Shown: positions 45,428 through 55,453, counted from the first letter of the stretch. The stretch: DNA of 64,000 bases from Thermocoleostomius sinensis A174 (GCF_026802175.1 NZ_CP113797.1:4689026-4753025), one strand, 5' to 3'. Numbers and translations are program-made. The notes: generated by a model not told the origin, from the sequence alone.

Positions 45428-47656
45428 ATGAAAATCGACATGCAGTTGCGCGAAACCATCGCAGAAACGGAAGCTCGCTATGCCAAACGCCAAACCGATC
45501 GCCTGCAACACCAACGAAAACTCAATGCTGGAGAGTTCCTACAGGCTGACGACCCAGAACGAGTGAAGAAACGTTTGCAACGGCTGGGTGTAGAGCGATC
45601 GGCAGCAGCACGATTGGTAGAAGGATTGTCGGTTCCTTTACCGCCTACAGAGATGCCACTGTCTTTAGAACGCATCTTCTTTAAGAATGATTTGATGCGC
45701 ATCAACTATCTAGAGCGAGGAACACGGGCGGCACGAGCCGTTGGGCGGATTTGGATTCAATCTAGTCAGGGACAACTGATAGGATATGCCACAGGGTTCA
45801 TGGTGTCGCCTCAACTATTACTGACGAATCATCATGTGTTGCCTACCCGTGAGTCTGCCTATGGACAGGTCGAATTTAATTATCAAGATGGAATTGACGG
45901 ACAACCGCTGCAATCTGTAAGGCTTAAGCTCAATCCGGATGCATTTTTTCTGGCAGACAAGTCACTCGATTATGCACTGGTTGCCGTTCAAACCGAACCT
46001 CATTGTCCTAGCTTGAAACAGTTTGGCTGGCATCGCTTAATTGAAGACGAAGGTAAGGTCATCATTGGCGAATATGTCAGCATTATTCAGCATCCAGGGG
46101 GCGAACCCAAACAGGTGGCGTTGCGTGAAAATCAATTGGTAGATGTCCTGCCAGAGTTTCTACACTATCAAACAGATACGGCGGTCGGTTCGTCTGGCTC
46201 TCCGGTGTTTAACGATCAGTGGGAAGTTGTGGCTGTCCATCATTCTGGTGTTCCCAAACGCGATCGCCAAGGGCGAATTCTGACAATCAACGGAGACGTT
46301 TGGACGGATGAGCAGGGCGAACAGAAAATTGCTTGGTTAGCAAATGAAGGTACGCGCGTTCGTTGCATTATTCAACATATTAAGCAACAGCGGTTATCAA
46401 GGTTTGCCAAACCATTGCGCGATCAATTGTTTGAAGCCATGCCAGACAGTAGACATTTTGACTCCGATTCTGATTCAGAATCTAATTCTAATTTAATATC
46501 AAAATTAAAATCTGATTTACTCTCTTATTCTATTCCTAACTCTATGTCTATATCTCGATCGATCGATCCAGATGATACTGATTCAGCGAGCGGTTCGGAT
46601 AGATCTACTCCAATGGTATCCAGTGATGGTACTGTTACTTGGACTATTCCCATTCAAGTCAGTATTCGTTTGGGTCAACCCACAATGCAGCTTTCGGGCG
46701 AAACTCCCCTCCCTACTCCATCTACTAGTTTCACTTCTGATATCCAATCTAATCCATCTGTTCATTCATCAGAGACACAATCAGATGAATTAGAAGCCGC
46801 ATTGGCTGAGTTTCAGGAAGCAACCCAGCGCACCTATTATGATGAAGCCCAAGATGCACAGCATTGCGATCGCTATTATGGTCGGCTGCTGCGCCAAATT
46901 GAATCCCTGGAACCGGACGAACTGTACCGAAAGCTCAGCGATCGGCTACGACAAACTCATACCACGTCCCTGGTCTATAAACCCAATAAACAGTTATATC
47001 CCTGGGTGGATTTGCACCCAGACCTGAAACTTCGCAGCATCTATTCTGGGCAGCCGTTTGAACCCGAAGCATTCATTCGAGAAGATTTTCGCATCGACCA
47101 ACTGCGATCGTTACGTACCCAAGAGCTTCAACGGAAGGAATCCACCCTATCCCCCGAGCAGTACCAGCAAGCCCTGGAATTGCTGGAAGCCAGCCTACCT
47201 TACAATTGCGAACATGTGGTGCCACAATCATGGTTTGGCAAAGCCGAGCCAATGCGGGGCGATCTGCATCATTTGTTTGCCTGTGAGGTGACGTGTAACA
47301 GTTTCCGCAGTAACTACCCTTACTTTGATTTTGATCAGTTTCAAGAAAGAGACAGCATCCGAGCCGAATGTGGCAAGCTTTCTAGCGATCGATTTGAGCC
47401 ACGCAGAGGCAAGGGAGCCGTAGCCCGCGCTACGCTCTATTTTCTGTTGCGCTATCCCGGCAAAATTAGCAAAACTAGAAGCGAATACACTCAGGAACGG
47501 CTCGAAACGTTAATTGAATGGCACATGACCTATCCACCAAACGACTATGAAAAGCACCGCAATGCTGCCATTTTTGAGCGACAGGGAAACCGCAACCCCT
47601 TGATCGATTTTCCTGAATGGGCTGAATGCATTGATTTTAGTTTGGGGGTAGAGTGA
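45428..47656 (+). CDS. Trypsin-like protease fused to endonuclease I
   Basis: A 742-residue two-enzyme chain. After a ~90-residue N-terminal region comes a chymotrypsin-fold protease with triad H136 (LLTNHHVLP), D181 (SLDYALVAV) and S256 (VGSSGSPVF). Residues ~340-460 are a Ser/Asp-rich linker containing GTVTWTIPIQVSIRLGQ. Residues ~465-735 form an endonuclease I (EndA/NucM) domain: CEHVVPQSWF with H596, MRGDLHHLFA, and NSFRSNYPYF with N624. Nothing suggests a signal peptide, unlike secreted EndA nucleases, so it appears cytoplasmic. Proteolytic control of a toxic nuclease, perhaps in defence or stress, is inferred. Related protease-nuclease fusions occur in other bacteria. Confidence 0.88.
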   Translation: MKIDMQLRETIAETEARYAKRQTDRLQHQRKLNAGEFLQADDPERVKKRLQRLGVERSAAARLVEGLSVPLPPTEMPLSLERIFFKNDLMRINYLERGTRAARAVGRIWIQSSQGQLIGYATGFMVSPQLLLTNHHVLPTRESAYGQVEFNYQDGIDGQPLQSVRLKLNPDAFFLADKSLDYALVAVQTEPHCPSLKQFGWHRLIEDEGKVIIGEYVSIIQHPGGEPKQVALRENQLVDVLPEFLHYQTDTAVGSSGSPVFNDQWEVVAVHHSGVPKRDRQGRILTINGDVWTDEQGEQKIAWLANEGTRVRCIIQHIKQQRLSRFAKPLRDQLFEAMPDSRHFDSDSDSESNSNLISKLKSDLLSYSIPNSMSISRSIDPDDTDSASGSDRSTPMVSSDGTVTWTIPIQVSIRLGQPTMQLSGETPLPTPSTSFTSDIQSNPSVHSSETQSDELEAALAEFQEATQRTYYDEAQDAQHCDRYYGRLLRQIESLEPDELYRKLSDRLRQTHTTSLVYKPNKQLYPWVDLHPDLKLRSIYSGQPFEPEAFIREDFRIDQLRSLRTQELQRKESTLSPEQYQQALELLEASLPYNCEHVVPQSWFGKAEPMRGDLHHLFACEVTCNSFRSNYPYFDFDQFQERDSIRAECGKLSSDRFEPRRGKGAVARATLYFLLRYPGKISKTRSEYTQERLETLIEWHMTYPPNDYEKHRNAAIFERQGNRNPLIDFPEWAECIDFSLGVE

Positions 47657-47753
47657 GGGTAATAGAGGGGTTGCTTGCATCTCTCCCCTGCTTTCTCACT
47701 GAATTTTGTACACTACTAAGCGGAGAACTGCGTCAAAACTTGGGGGGACGACG

Positions 47754-49481
47754 GTGCGTTTGTTTACCACAATTGTAGGATTGCGTTGTTATCTTGACCT
47801 GGAGCGATCGGGTCAGAAACAGCCCGTTCACCCTACCAAAAGCGACAACTCCGTGGACATTTTCCCCCCGACTGTTGGCTTAGTGCCTACGATGGGCGCG
47901 CTCCACGCCGGACACCTAAGCTTAATCGAGCAAGCCCGGCAAAATAATGATCTAGTCGTGGTCAGTATTTTTGTTAACCCGCTACAGTTTGGCCCCAACG
48001 AAGATTTTCAACACTATCCCCGTTCCTTAGACCACGATCGGCTGCTTTGTCAACAAGCGGGGGTGGATGCAATCTTCGCTCCAACGGCGGCTGAACTGTA
48101 CGGACAGAAAAAGTTTGGTATTCAAGAGTGGGACGTTACCCCTTCTCTGTCAGCATTTTCCTATGCCCCTCATTTAACGGCAGAATCGGTGTCACAAGTA
48201 ATTCCCCCCGCGGCAATGACCACAGAGCTTTGCGGGCGGTTCCGTCCCGGTCATTTTGCTGGTGTTGCCACGGTGGTAACGAAACTATTGACTATTGTGC
48301 AGCCCGATCGCGCTTACTTTGGGCAAAAAGATGCGCAGCAATTAGCCATTTTGAAGCGAGTGGTAGCCGATCTAAATTTGCCAGTTGAGGTGATCGGTTG
48401 CCCAACCGTACGAGAAATGGATGGCTTGGCGATGAGTTCGCGCAATCAATATCTATCAGTGGCTGAACGTCAACAGGCAACGGTTCTATATCGCGGTCTC
48501 AAACAGGCCGAGCAGTTATTCTATCAAGGAAAGCGCCTACGAGAAGATTTAATTGACGCGGTGAAAACCGAGTTAATGACAGCCCCGGAGGTTCGGTTAC
48601 AGTACGTTGATTTAGTACATCCCGATACAATGATGCCGTTAGAGCAAGTCGAAGATTGTGGATTATTAGCTATGGCTGCATTTGTCGGTTCTACTCGTTT
48701 GATTGATAATTTGGTTTTGCGCGATCGACAGCCAATTCTGGCGATCGATGGCCCCGCTGGTGCAGGAAAGTCAACAGTGGCACGGCAAGTGGCGCAGGCT
48801 TTGGGCTTGCTCTACTTGGACACCGGGGCAATGTATCGGGCTGTCACCTGGATGGTATTGCAATCAGGTATCGCAGTGACCGATCAGGCGGCGATTGCCG
48901 AACTGGTGAGTCAGTGTGACATTGTGCTAGAAAGCGGTAATAGCTTAAACCAATCGTCTTTACCAGAAAAGAGTCTAGATGCTAGATCAGACGCTAGATC
49001 ATTGCCCACGCTCAATGTCTGGATTAATGGACATGAAGTGACAGCCGCCATTCGGAGTGTAGAAGTCACGGCTCATGTGTCAACCATTGCTGCCCAGCCG
49101 ATCGTGCGGCAAGAGTTAGTGCGGCGACAACAAGCCTACGGTCGCCGAGGCGGCATTGTCATGGACGGTCGCGATATTGGCACGCATGTCTTCCCAGATG
49201 CAGAACTCAAAATTTTTCTAACCGCCTCGGTAGAGGAACGGGCGCGGCGGCGACAGCAGGAATGGCAGAGCCAAGGACAAATGCACCTATCGGGGGCAGA
49301 CTTAGAACAAGCCATCCGCGATCGCGATCGGATAGATAGCACGCGGCGAGTCTCTCCGTTGCGCAAAGCTGACGATGCCATTGAAATTCAGACAGACAAT
49401 CTTAGCATTGATGAAGTTACGGCTAAAATTGTCGATCTCTATCGACAAACACTGGCACATCTGCATCACCATCGCTTATGA
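47754..49481 (+). CDS. panC/cmk: Bifunctional pantoate--beta-alanine ligase / cytidylate kinase
   Basis: A fused enzyme typical of cyanobacteria, 575 residues from GTG at 47754 with a GGGGGG ribosome site. The PanC half (1-~320) makes pantothenate from pantoate, beta-alanine and ATP: VPTMGALHAGHLSLI, FVNPLQFGPNEDFQHYPR, GVATVVTKLL, FGQKDAQQLAIL. The Cmk half starts near 326 with the P-loop IDGPAGAGKSTVARQV (333-340), GAMYRAVTWMVL and MDGRDIGTHVFPDAELKIFL; it phosphorylates CMP/dCMP. A short insert (LDARSDARSL) comes from a 12-base near-tandem duplication. An upstream TTG at 47706 is a poor start. Confidence 0.93.
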   Translation: MRLFTTIVGLRCYLDLERSGQKQPVHPTKSDNSVDIFPPTVGLVPTMGALHAGHLSLIEQARQNNDLVVVSIFVNPLQFGPNEDFQHYPRSLDHDRLLCQQAGVDAIFAPTAAELYGQKKFGIQEWDVTPSLSAFSYAPHLTAESVSQVIPPAAMTTELCGRFRPGHFAGVATVVTKLLTIVQPDRAYFGQKDAQQLAILKRVVADLNLPVEVIGCPTVREMDGLAMSSRNQYLSVAERQQATVLYRGLKQAEQLFYQGKRLREDLIDAVKTELMTAPEVRLQYVDLVHPDTMMPLEQVEDCGLLAMAAFVGSTRLIDNLVLRDRQPILAIDGPAGAGKSTVARQVAQALGLLYLDTGAMYRAVTWMVLQSGIAVTDQAAIAELVSQCDIVLESGNSLNQSSLPEKSLDARSDARSLPTLNVWINGHEVTAAIRSVEVTAHVSTIAAQPIVRQELVRRQQAYGRRGGIVMDGRDIGTHVFPDAELKIFLTASVEERARRRQQEWQSQGQMHLSGADLEQAIRDRDRIDSTRRVSPLRKADDAIEIQTDNLSIDEVTAKIVDLYRQTLAHLHHHRL

Positions 49482-49732
49482 AGAGATTAGGCCATGGTTC
49501 AGCTTGGGCAGCATGACGCCCCATCAAGCTCATGACAGCTTGTCAGAGTTTAACAGGAGGCTCTGAGCCGCTTAAAAATAAGATAACTGCAACCGATCGG
49601 ACCGTTTTATGTCAAAATTGCTAAGAATTGCAACATAGTTTGAGGAGTGACAGCATCTGTCCAACCCGCTCAGCCACGCTGGCAAGCGGTTAAGCCTGCA
49701 CTTCTGCCCCTAATTTTTCGTTGTGTTTCGCG

Positions 49733-50470
49733 ATGCAAATACTAGCTACGGGTTCTGAACACCTCCAGCCTTCTCAAGACCACCATTTAGCCCCCTTTTC
49801 TAGTGCAGTGGCTCGCCCCCTCCGGATTCTAGCTTTGGGAGACAGTTTGATCTATGGGTTTGGAGATCCGGAAGGCGGCGGATGGGTAGAGCGATTGCGG
49901 CGTAATTGGATGTCACCGGAACAGCATGGGCATGTGTTGTACAACTTAGGAGTCCGTGGCGATCGGGTGCAACAGGTTGCTCAGCGCCTAGAGCACGAAT
50001 TTCGGCATCGAGGTGAACTGCGCCACCAAGTGCCAGACGGCATCATTCTGTCAGTTGGTGTTAACGATTCGGCACGGTTGGGGCGGCTAGAAGGGCGAAA
50101 TTTCACCAGCTTTCCAGATTTTCAGGCTGATCTCGAAACCTTGCTCGATCGAGCACAGCAACTTTGTCAGGTGTTTTTTATTGGCATGACACCTGTTGAT
50201 GAGTCGCGCATGCCCTTTTCCAACTGCCTGTATTACAATCAAGCCGATCAATATCGCTATAAAGAAGCTACTCGCCTTGCTTGTCTTCAACGACAAATTC
50301 CCTATCTTGATATTTTCGAGCAGTGGTTAGCACAAGGCGAACCATGGTGGCGATCGCGCCTTTCTTGTGATGGACTACATCCCAACAGTGTTGGCTATGA
50401 AGCCCTATTACAACATGTGTTGTCGTGGTCGCCGTTACAACAGTGGCTAACGCTACCCACGGCCGCCTAG
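49733..50470 (+). CDS. SGNH/GDSL-type esterase-lipase family protein
   Basis: A 245-residue SGNH hydrolase. Block I is ILALGDSLIYGFGDPEGGGW with the catalytic Ser. Block II Gly lies in LYNLGVRGDRVQQV. Block III is LSVGVNDSARLG (GxND type). Block V is CDGLHPNSVGY, carrying the Asp-His pair. No signal peptide is visible. It likely hydrolyses an acyl or acetyl ester, but the substrate cannot be read. The ATG at 49733 is used rather than the TTG at 49721. An imperfect stem-loop (49663-49691) lies upstream. It converges with the pentapeptide gene, 14 bases apart. Confidence 0.86.
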   Translation: MQILATGSEHLQPSQDHHLAPFSSAVARPLRILALGDSLIYGFGDPEGGGWVERLRRNWMSPEQHGHVLYNLGVRGDRVQQVAQRLEHEFRHRGELRHQVPDGIILSVGVNDSARLGRLEGRNFTSFPDFQADLETLLDRAQQLCQVFFIGMTPVDESRMPFSNCLYYNQADQYRYKEATRLACLQRQIPYLDIFEQWLAQGEPWWRSRLSCDGLHPNSVGYEALLQHVLSWSPLQQWLTLPTAA

Positions 50471-50484
50471 TTTAGCCACCCCAT

Positions 50485-51048
50485 TCAACAGCCAAGGCTG
50501 TCTCGGGTTGAAACTCCCGTGATGGGATTAACCCCCTCAGCCCGCTGACAGAGTTGACGAATTTCATAGCGATCGAGAATCGCTCCGGTGAAATCGGCTC
50601 CAGTGATTGTGACATCTTGAAAGCTGGTTCGCGTGGCAGTGGTGTCTTGCAAAATCGCATTGCTGAGGTCGGCACCTACCCAAAACACCCGATCGGCCAA
50701 AGCGCCCGTTAAATTGGCACCGCGTAAATTAGCATTCAGCAACACTCCCTTGGTCAAAATGGCGTTGCTGAGATCGGCTCCTTCTAAATTTGCGCCGCGC
50801 ATCTCGGCGGATACAAATTCCTTGCCGCTTAAATCTGCACCTGCAAAGTCTTGGTTGTTGAGGTTGGCATTGTTGTAGTTGACAGTATCGAGGGCAGCGA
50901 TCGCGGGTGTTGCACTCAGCAAGACCCAAAGACACGCCAATCCTAGCACCAGCAACACACCTAAACAGCGTCTCACTTGCTTCATCACCCATGCCAGGCG
51001 AGAACACCTAGAAGTTGCAGCAGACGACTGATAAGAAGCGGAATTCAT
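50485..51048 (-). CDS. Lumenal/periplasmic pentapeptide-repeat protein, copy 2
   Basis: A 187-residue secreted protein. A long N-terminus leads to a signal helix ([20 protein letters not shown]) ending PAIAA, then repeats such as [20 protein letters not shown] and [14 protein letters not shown]. The C-terminus, [20 protein letters not shown] then LGC, is almost the same as in copy 1 and copy 3. The ATG at 51048 has AGGA upstream; the preceding TTG is a poorer start. Location in the thylakoid lumen or periplasm is inferred; function is unknown. Confidence 0.84.
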   Translation of the reverse strand: MNSASYQSSAATSRCSRLAWVMKQVRRCLGVLLVLGLACLWVLLSATPAIAALDTVNYNNANLNNQDFAGADLSGKEFVSAEMRGANLEGADLSNAILTKGVLLNANLRGANLTGALADRVFWVGADLSNAILQDTTATRTSFQDVTITGADFTGAILDRYEIRQLCQRAEGVNPITGVSTRDSLGC

Positions 51049-51131
51049 ATACAATCCTGTCGATGAGATAAGCTTTCATCCTACAATACCGCTTAAATGG
51101 ATTGCCTTGATTGCGTGCTTCCATCTCGAGC

Positions 51132-52559
51132 CTAGAAAATTTGGTGGCTGTTGGCCCAATCATCCCCTACCCGAATGGTCAAATCGGAATTGATGTCACC
51201 CGTAGAAGCAGGTATGACCTCACCTACTCCTAGCACTGATTCCAGCATCTCGGCCGATCGCAAATCGCCACGTTGAGCAATAATCTGGGTTTGCGATTGC
51301 GGTTCAGGCCAGTCTTCAACCAGGTAAAGATTGTAAAACCCTTGAGATTGTAGGTAAGCAACAACCTGGCTACCCAAATATGGATCAGTTGAAGCGTTCT
51401 GAATCGCAATACTGAGATCATCTAAGCGATTTTGATGACTGAGTACGGCTACAGAGGTGATATCGAAATACTCTTGCATCACCTCATCTCTAGCAACCGT
51501 ATCCATCAACCAGTAGCTAGCTACATATTCTTCAGGAGTACTGAATCGTCCTGGCAGCAAAACCATCCTGAAATTCTCCTGCTCTAGTCCTAAGCCAAAG
51601 TTGGCCAACGCCAACATTTCTTCCATCGACAAATTTGTATCAATGTACTCTTGAAAGATCTGAATTGCTTGGGGAATGCGCGGAATGAGCAGTGGATCGG
51701 TGAGCTTGTCGCGTAGGGCCCGAATGACCTGTTGCTGCCGTTGAACCCTCCCAATATCACCATTCTCGTCGTTGCGGAAACGGGCAAATTGTTCAGCTTG
51801 GGCCCCGTTCAGTCGTTGCTGTCCTGGATATAAATCGATCGTCAGTTGCTGCGTTTGGTCTTCGTATTCCATCCGTTCTGGAACATAGACCTCGATCCCT
51901 CCCATCAGATCAACGAGTTCTCGAAATGCGCCAGTGCTGATGCGGATATAGCGGTCGATCGCTACCCCATTCAAGTTTTGGCTGACTACTTGAGCCGCCA
52001 ACTGAGGTCCACCTACCATGTTTGCGTGATTGATTTTTTCAGGACCTTCTCCTGGAATATCAACATAGGTGTCACGTGGAATCGATAGAACATTCACCGA
52101 TTCTGTCGTTGGATCAATGCGAACCAACATCATGGTGTCGCTGCGCCCTCCAAACACATCGTCTGGAGACTTGTCAGGTGGCAAATCCAACGGCAAATCA
52201 ATCCCCATCACTAGGATATTGACCGGACGGGTAATTTGGTAGTTGAAGTGTTGAGTCCAAAGATCTGTGAGCGACCGTGAAGCCTCGTTTCCCTGCGGAG
52301 CGATCGCCCGTGGCAGCGGCAACATCAACGCCACCGCTGTCCCAATGGTTGCAGACAAAACCGCCGTAATTCCAATGGCTACTCCCCGTAGCAACCACTT
52401 CACAGCACCAGACGTTGACCGAGGAGGCTGTTTGTTGCTATCCAAGCTCTCAGATGTCTCAGACAGGGAGGGTGCATCAACAGCGTCGTCCCCTTCTGGA
52501 CTCACGTTATTCAATTGAGAGGTGGTTTGTACTTCAGGTACTTCAGGCTGTTCGTTCAA
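51132..52559 (-). CDS. LytR-CpsA-Psr (LCP) family protein with LytR_C domain
   Basis: A 475-residue membrane-anchored phosphotransferase type protein that attaches glycopolymers to peptidoglycan or similar acceptors. A cytoplasmic Ser/Pro-rich N-terminus (~60 residues) precedes one helix (GVAIGITAVLSATIGTAVAL). The LCP core has VNILVMGIDLPLD, FGGRSDTMMLVRIDP, VNVLSIPRDTYVDIPG, INHANMVGG and RFRNDENGDIGRVQRQQQV. The C-terminal ~110 residues fit the LytR_C domain. No ATG is available near the N-terminus; TTG at 52559 has GAGGAG eight bases upstream and is preferred over TTG at 52595. Confidence 0.87.
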   Translation of the reverse strand: MNEQPEVPEVQTTSQLNNVSPEGDDAVDAPSLSETSESLDSNKQPPRSTSGAVKWLLRGVAIGITAVLSATIGTAVALMLPLPRAIAPQGNEASRSLTDLWTQHFNYQITRPVNILVMGIDLPLDLPPDKSPDDVFGGRSDTMMLVRIDPTTESVNVLSIPRDTYVDIPGEGPEKINHANMVGGPQLAAQVVSQNLNGVAIDRYIRISTGAFRELVDLMGGIEVYVPERMEYEDQTQQLTIDLYPGQQRLNGAQAEQFARFRNDENGDIGRVQRQQQVIRALRDKLTDPLLIPRIPQAIQIFQEYIDTNLSMEEMLALANFGLGLEQENFRMVLLPGRFSTPEEYVASYWLMDTVARDEVMQEYFDITSVAVLSHQNRLDDLSIAIQNASTDPYLGSQVVAYLQSQGFYNLYLVEDWPEPQSQTQIIAQRGDLRSAEMLESVLGVGEVIPASTGDINSDLTIRVGDDWANSHQIF

Positions 52560-52595
52560 CCGTCTAACTCCTCGACTTCGCTGTATCTTAAACAA

Positions 52596-53172
52596 ACTTA
52601 CGGTATGGCAATTAGGCCGAACCTAGGGCAGTTGAAGTGTTGCTGCACAAGGCTTTAGGTCACACGGTAGAAGTAACCATAAACATCGCTCCGATTCGCT
52701 GATTCCAAAATAAATATGTATTTTTATGTTGCTCTCGGCGATTATAGCCTGAACTTTGACAGAATTCCTTCCATCTCCAGGGCGATCGCCGTTCTGCTGT
52801 CGGTATTGCTTCGGAGACGGTTCAAATTGCCGGATTCTCATCAGGGTAGTTTTCCTTTCTTTGAGAAGTCTTTATAGAAGCCCAGTTATTCGGCTTGGAG
52901 GAGCATACAAGCAAAGCATGACACACAGCGACCGCTACGCCTGTGATCGGCAATGGGTTCAAGCTGGTTGTCAGCCTTGTCATGGGAGCAGGAAGATCAC
53001 GAAGATTCAAGGCGATTCTCTGCACTACAATCGGTATAGCTACTGATCTCAGCAGTAAATAGGCGATAAAGCTGTACTTAAAGATGCAGTAAACACGTAA
53101 TTTCTCGATAGGTAGTTTGAAAAAAACCCTGCTACGATCGGGCGGAATCCAATGCAGTTAGAGAGATAGCTC
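52596..53172. other. Divergent intergenic region LCP / mannose-1-P guanylyltransferase
   Basis: These 577 bases lie between two divergent cell-envelope genes. A 96-codon open frame on the plus strand (52756-53046) lacks protein-like composition and a good ribosome site. No tRNA, riboswitch or strong hairpin was recognised. It presumably contains the promoters for both neighbours. Confidence 0.5.
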
Positions 53173-54222
53173 ATGATCCCTGTCATCCTAGCAGGCGGAA
53201 AAGGAGAACGGTTCTGGCCCCTCAGCCGTCGGCAACGCCCCAAGCAGTTTTTGTGCCTTGATGGGACTGGACAAAGTTTATTGCAGGCAACGGCCGATCG
53301 GCTATTAGATGTCGCTGGTGGCTGGGACGGATTATGGGTCATTACGGCTGCCCATCTGGCAGAGGGTGTGAAAGAGCAACTGCCTAATTTACCACCTGAG
53401 AATTTGTTGGTAGAGGTAGAAGGGCGTGATACAGCCCCAGCCGTGGCGTGGGCGACACTGGAAGTCGCTCGGCGCTATGGGGAAGAGGCGGTGCTGGGGT
53501 TCTTTCCCGCTGATCATTGGATTGGGAGCTTAGAAGCGTTTTATCAAACGTTACAAGCGGCTGAAGAACTGGCCACAAGCCAACAGGCGATCGCTACGCT
53601 GAGTATCACACCCACCTATGCGTCCACAGGCTATGGCTACATTGAACAAGGAGAAAAGGTAGGACTGTTCAACAACTGCGCCTGCTACAAAGTCAATCGC
53701 TTCACCGAAAAACCAGATCTAGCTACGGCAGAAACATTCGTAGCATCGGGACAGTATGGCTGGAATGGCGGCATGTTCATTTTTCCGGCACGGGTCATGC
53801 TAGCAGAATTGCACACCCATGCCCCAGAGTTGATTGAAGCCCTTGAAACCCATGGTCCTGCCTGCTATCCGTCCTTACCAAAGCTCAGCATTGACTATGC
53901 CTTGATGGAAAAAACTGACAAGGCGTATGTGGTGCCCATTAGTTTTAGCTGGGATGATTTGGGCGACTGGAACGCTATCGATCGCCTGCTCAAGAACGGT
54001 GGCCCCAATGTCGAGCTATGCAAACACGTGGGGCTAGATACCAAAGACGCACTGCTTTATTCCAGCAACGATGATGATTTGGTCGTAACGATCGGACTGG
54101 AAGATACCGTAGTTGTTCGGGACGGCAGAGTGACACTCATTGTTAAAAAAGAACGCACTCAAGATATCAAAAAAGTGTTGAAGCTACTGCAATCTGATCC
54201 CGATTTGTCAGAGTTACTTTGA
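53173..54222 (+). CDS. Mannose-1-phosphate guanylyltransferase
   Basis: A 349-residue nucleotidyltransferase making GDP-mannose from mannose-1-phosphate and GTP. It has the N-terminal signature ILAGGKGERFWPLSRRQRPK then QFL, the active-site VEGRDTAPAVAWATLEV, GFFPADHWI, FTEKPD and GYGYIEQGE. It lacks the phosphomannose isomerase domain found in bifunctional ManC proteins. GDP-mannose feeds polysaccharide and glycan synthesis. This agrees with the divergent LCP gene, which acts at the envelope. An AGAGAGATAG site precedes the ATG. Confidence 0.92.
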   Translation: MIPVILAGGKGERFWPLSRRQRPKQFLCLDGTGQSLLQATADRLLDVAGGWDGLWVITAAHLAEGVKEQLPNLPPENLLVEVEGRDTAPAVAWATLEVARRYGEEAVLGFFPADHWIGSLEAFYQTLQAAEELATSQQAIATLSITPTYASTGYGYIEQGEKVGLFNNCACYKVNRFTEKPDLATAETFVASGQYGWNGGMFIFPARVMLAELHTHAPELIEALETHGPACYPSLPKLSIDYALMEKTDKAYVVPISFSWDDLGDWNAIDRLLKNGGPNVELCKHVGLDTKDALLYSSNDDDLVVTIGLEDTVVVRDGRVTLIVKKERTQDIKKVLKLLQSDPDLSELL

Positions 54223-54453
54223 TGGTGTACCCCATCTAGAAACCCAATTGAGACATGTAATTGAGCGGCAAAAAAGTTGCTTCAACTAAAAAAATCAATG
54301 CCTATAGCAATCCTCAATGAGCTGTGAATTTTGGTAGTACTAGCTTCTATCTTTTGCGGATAGGATGCCCGTTCCAGGTTCATTATTCAAATTGGATTGC
54401 TATCGTCGTTGGATTCCCATCAAATTATTTGTAGAGTTAACGTTTACCTGTCA

Positions 54454-55422
54454 ATGCTAACCAGAAAATATCTTCTGATAGCAGCATCTATCATTCTGCT
54501 TTCAGGGTGTAATGATGAAGTCGATCTAATCAATATTGAGGTGAAAGACGATCTTTCAACCAATGTTCAGATTGTTGTTAGTCCAATCGATACAAACTCA
54601 GACTCAGCTTCTAGCCCTGACGTAAATACTCCCACCGTAGATAGAGAAAAGGTAAAAGAAGAATACTTTCAGAAAACTAAAGAAGAGTTTGAGTCTTGCG
54701 GTTTTGACGTTCGAAAAAACCTGAGGTATGACGAGGCTGGAGTCAGCGGCAGTCAAAGTTTCTCTTCTAGGACAAACTTGGAACAAGCCTTTAGCTGCCT
54801 TAGCTACGTTACTGGTCAAAATCCACCGATCGAGTTGAATTATCCTATAAAGAGGGAAAACTTATTTCAAACCAACTATGAACTTCAGATAGGGGTGCAA
54901 AATCCTGACGTTTTTTTTGGTTATGATTTTCTGTTTGACACGAAACCTGTTAAAGAAATTCGAATCACTCTTCCTGGACGAATTATTAATACAAGTACTC
55001 GTAATCAAACATCAAATGTGCTTTTTAATCAAGCCGAAACAGACTCAGGAGTTATTACTTTTAGTGTAGAGGAGGTAAAATCTACAGATAGTAACGACGA
55101 AAGGATGAAAGAGTTTCTTGAACAGTTAGATATTCATATCTCTGGCTTTGACTATAAAAGATTAGTTTCTCAAAATCAGGATGAAGTTAATCAAGCCAAT
55201 CAAGAGCTTGCTCTCCTTATTAAGGAGCAAATTGGAATTGATATCTTCAACAACCCGGAAGCAGCTTCCGAATATGTAAAGACTAAAATCCCACCTTATA
55301 CAACTATCGTGATCAACTCAAGGCAATCTAAGATTGATATCAATATAGTTGTCACAGTGGCTGTAGCAATTTTGCCGTTTTTTATTGGTTTTCTAGTTTT
55401 TCTGTACAAAAAGAAGAAATAA
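54454..55422 (+). CDS. Putative lipoprotein with C-terminal membrane helix
   Basis: A 322-residue protein of unknown family. The ATG at 54454 gives a clean lipoprotein signal: MLTRKYLLIAASIILLSGCN, with lipobox LSGC (Cys19). A hydrophilic body follows, with a Ser/Asp-rich linker (~45-65) and Lys/Glu-rich stretches. The C-terminus is a membrane helix (VVTVAVAILPFFIGFLVFLY) ending KKKK. The chain would thus be anchored at both ends, with the body outside the cytoplasmic membrane, by inference. The gene is visibly AT-rich compared with neighbours, suggesting possible transfer. A related signal-plus-tail layout occurs in cyanobacterial DUF3153/YbbR-like proteins, but no domain was recognised. Confidence 0.72.
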   Translation: MLTRKYLLIAASIILLSGCNDEVDLINIEVKDDLSTNVQIVVSPIDTNSDSASSPDVNTPTVDREKVKEEYFQKTKEEFESCGFDVRKNLRYDEAGVSGSQSFSSRTNLEQAFSCLSYVTGQNPPIELNYPIKRENLFQTNYELQIGVQNPDVFFGYDFLFDTKPVKEIRITLPGRIINTSTRNQTSNVLFNQAETDSGVITFSVEEVKSTDSNDERMKEFLEQLDIHISGFDYKRLVSQNQDEVNQANQELALLIKEQIGIDIFNNPEAASEYVKTKIPPYTTIVINSRQSKIDINIVVTVAVAILPFFIGFLVFLYKKKK

Positions 55423-55453
55423 ATTTTTTGATTGGGATAGGTTGTCTCTTTTT

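Noticed and set aside
52756-53046. 96-residue plus-strand open frame
   Set aside because: Cys/Arg/Ser-rich non-protein-like composition in a divergent promoter region; no ribosome site.
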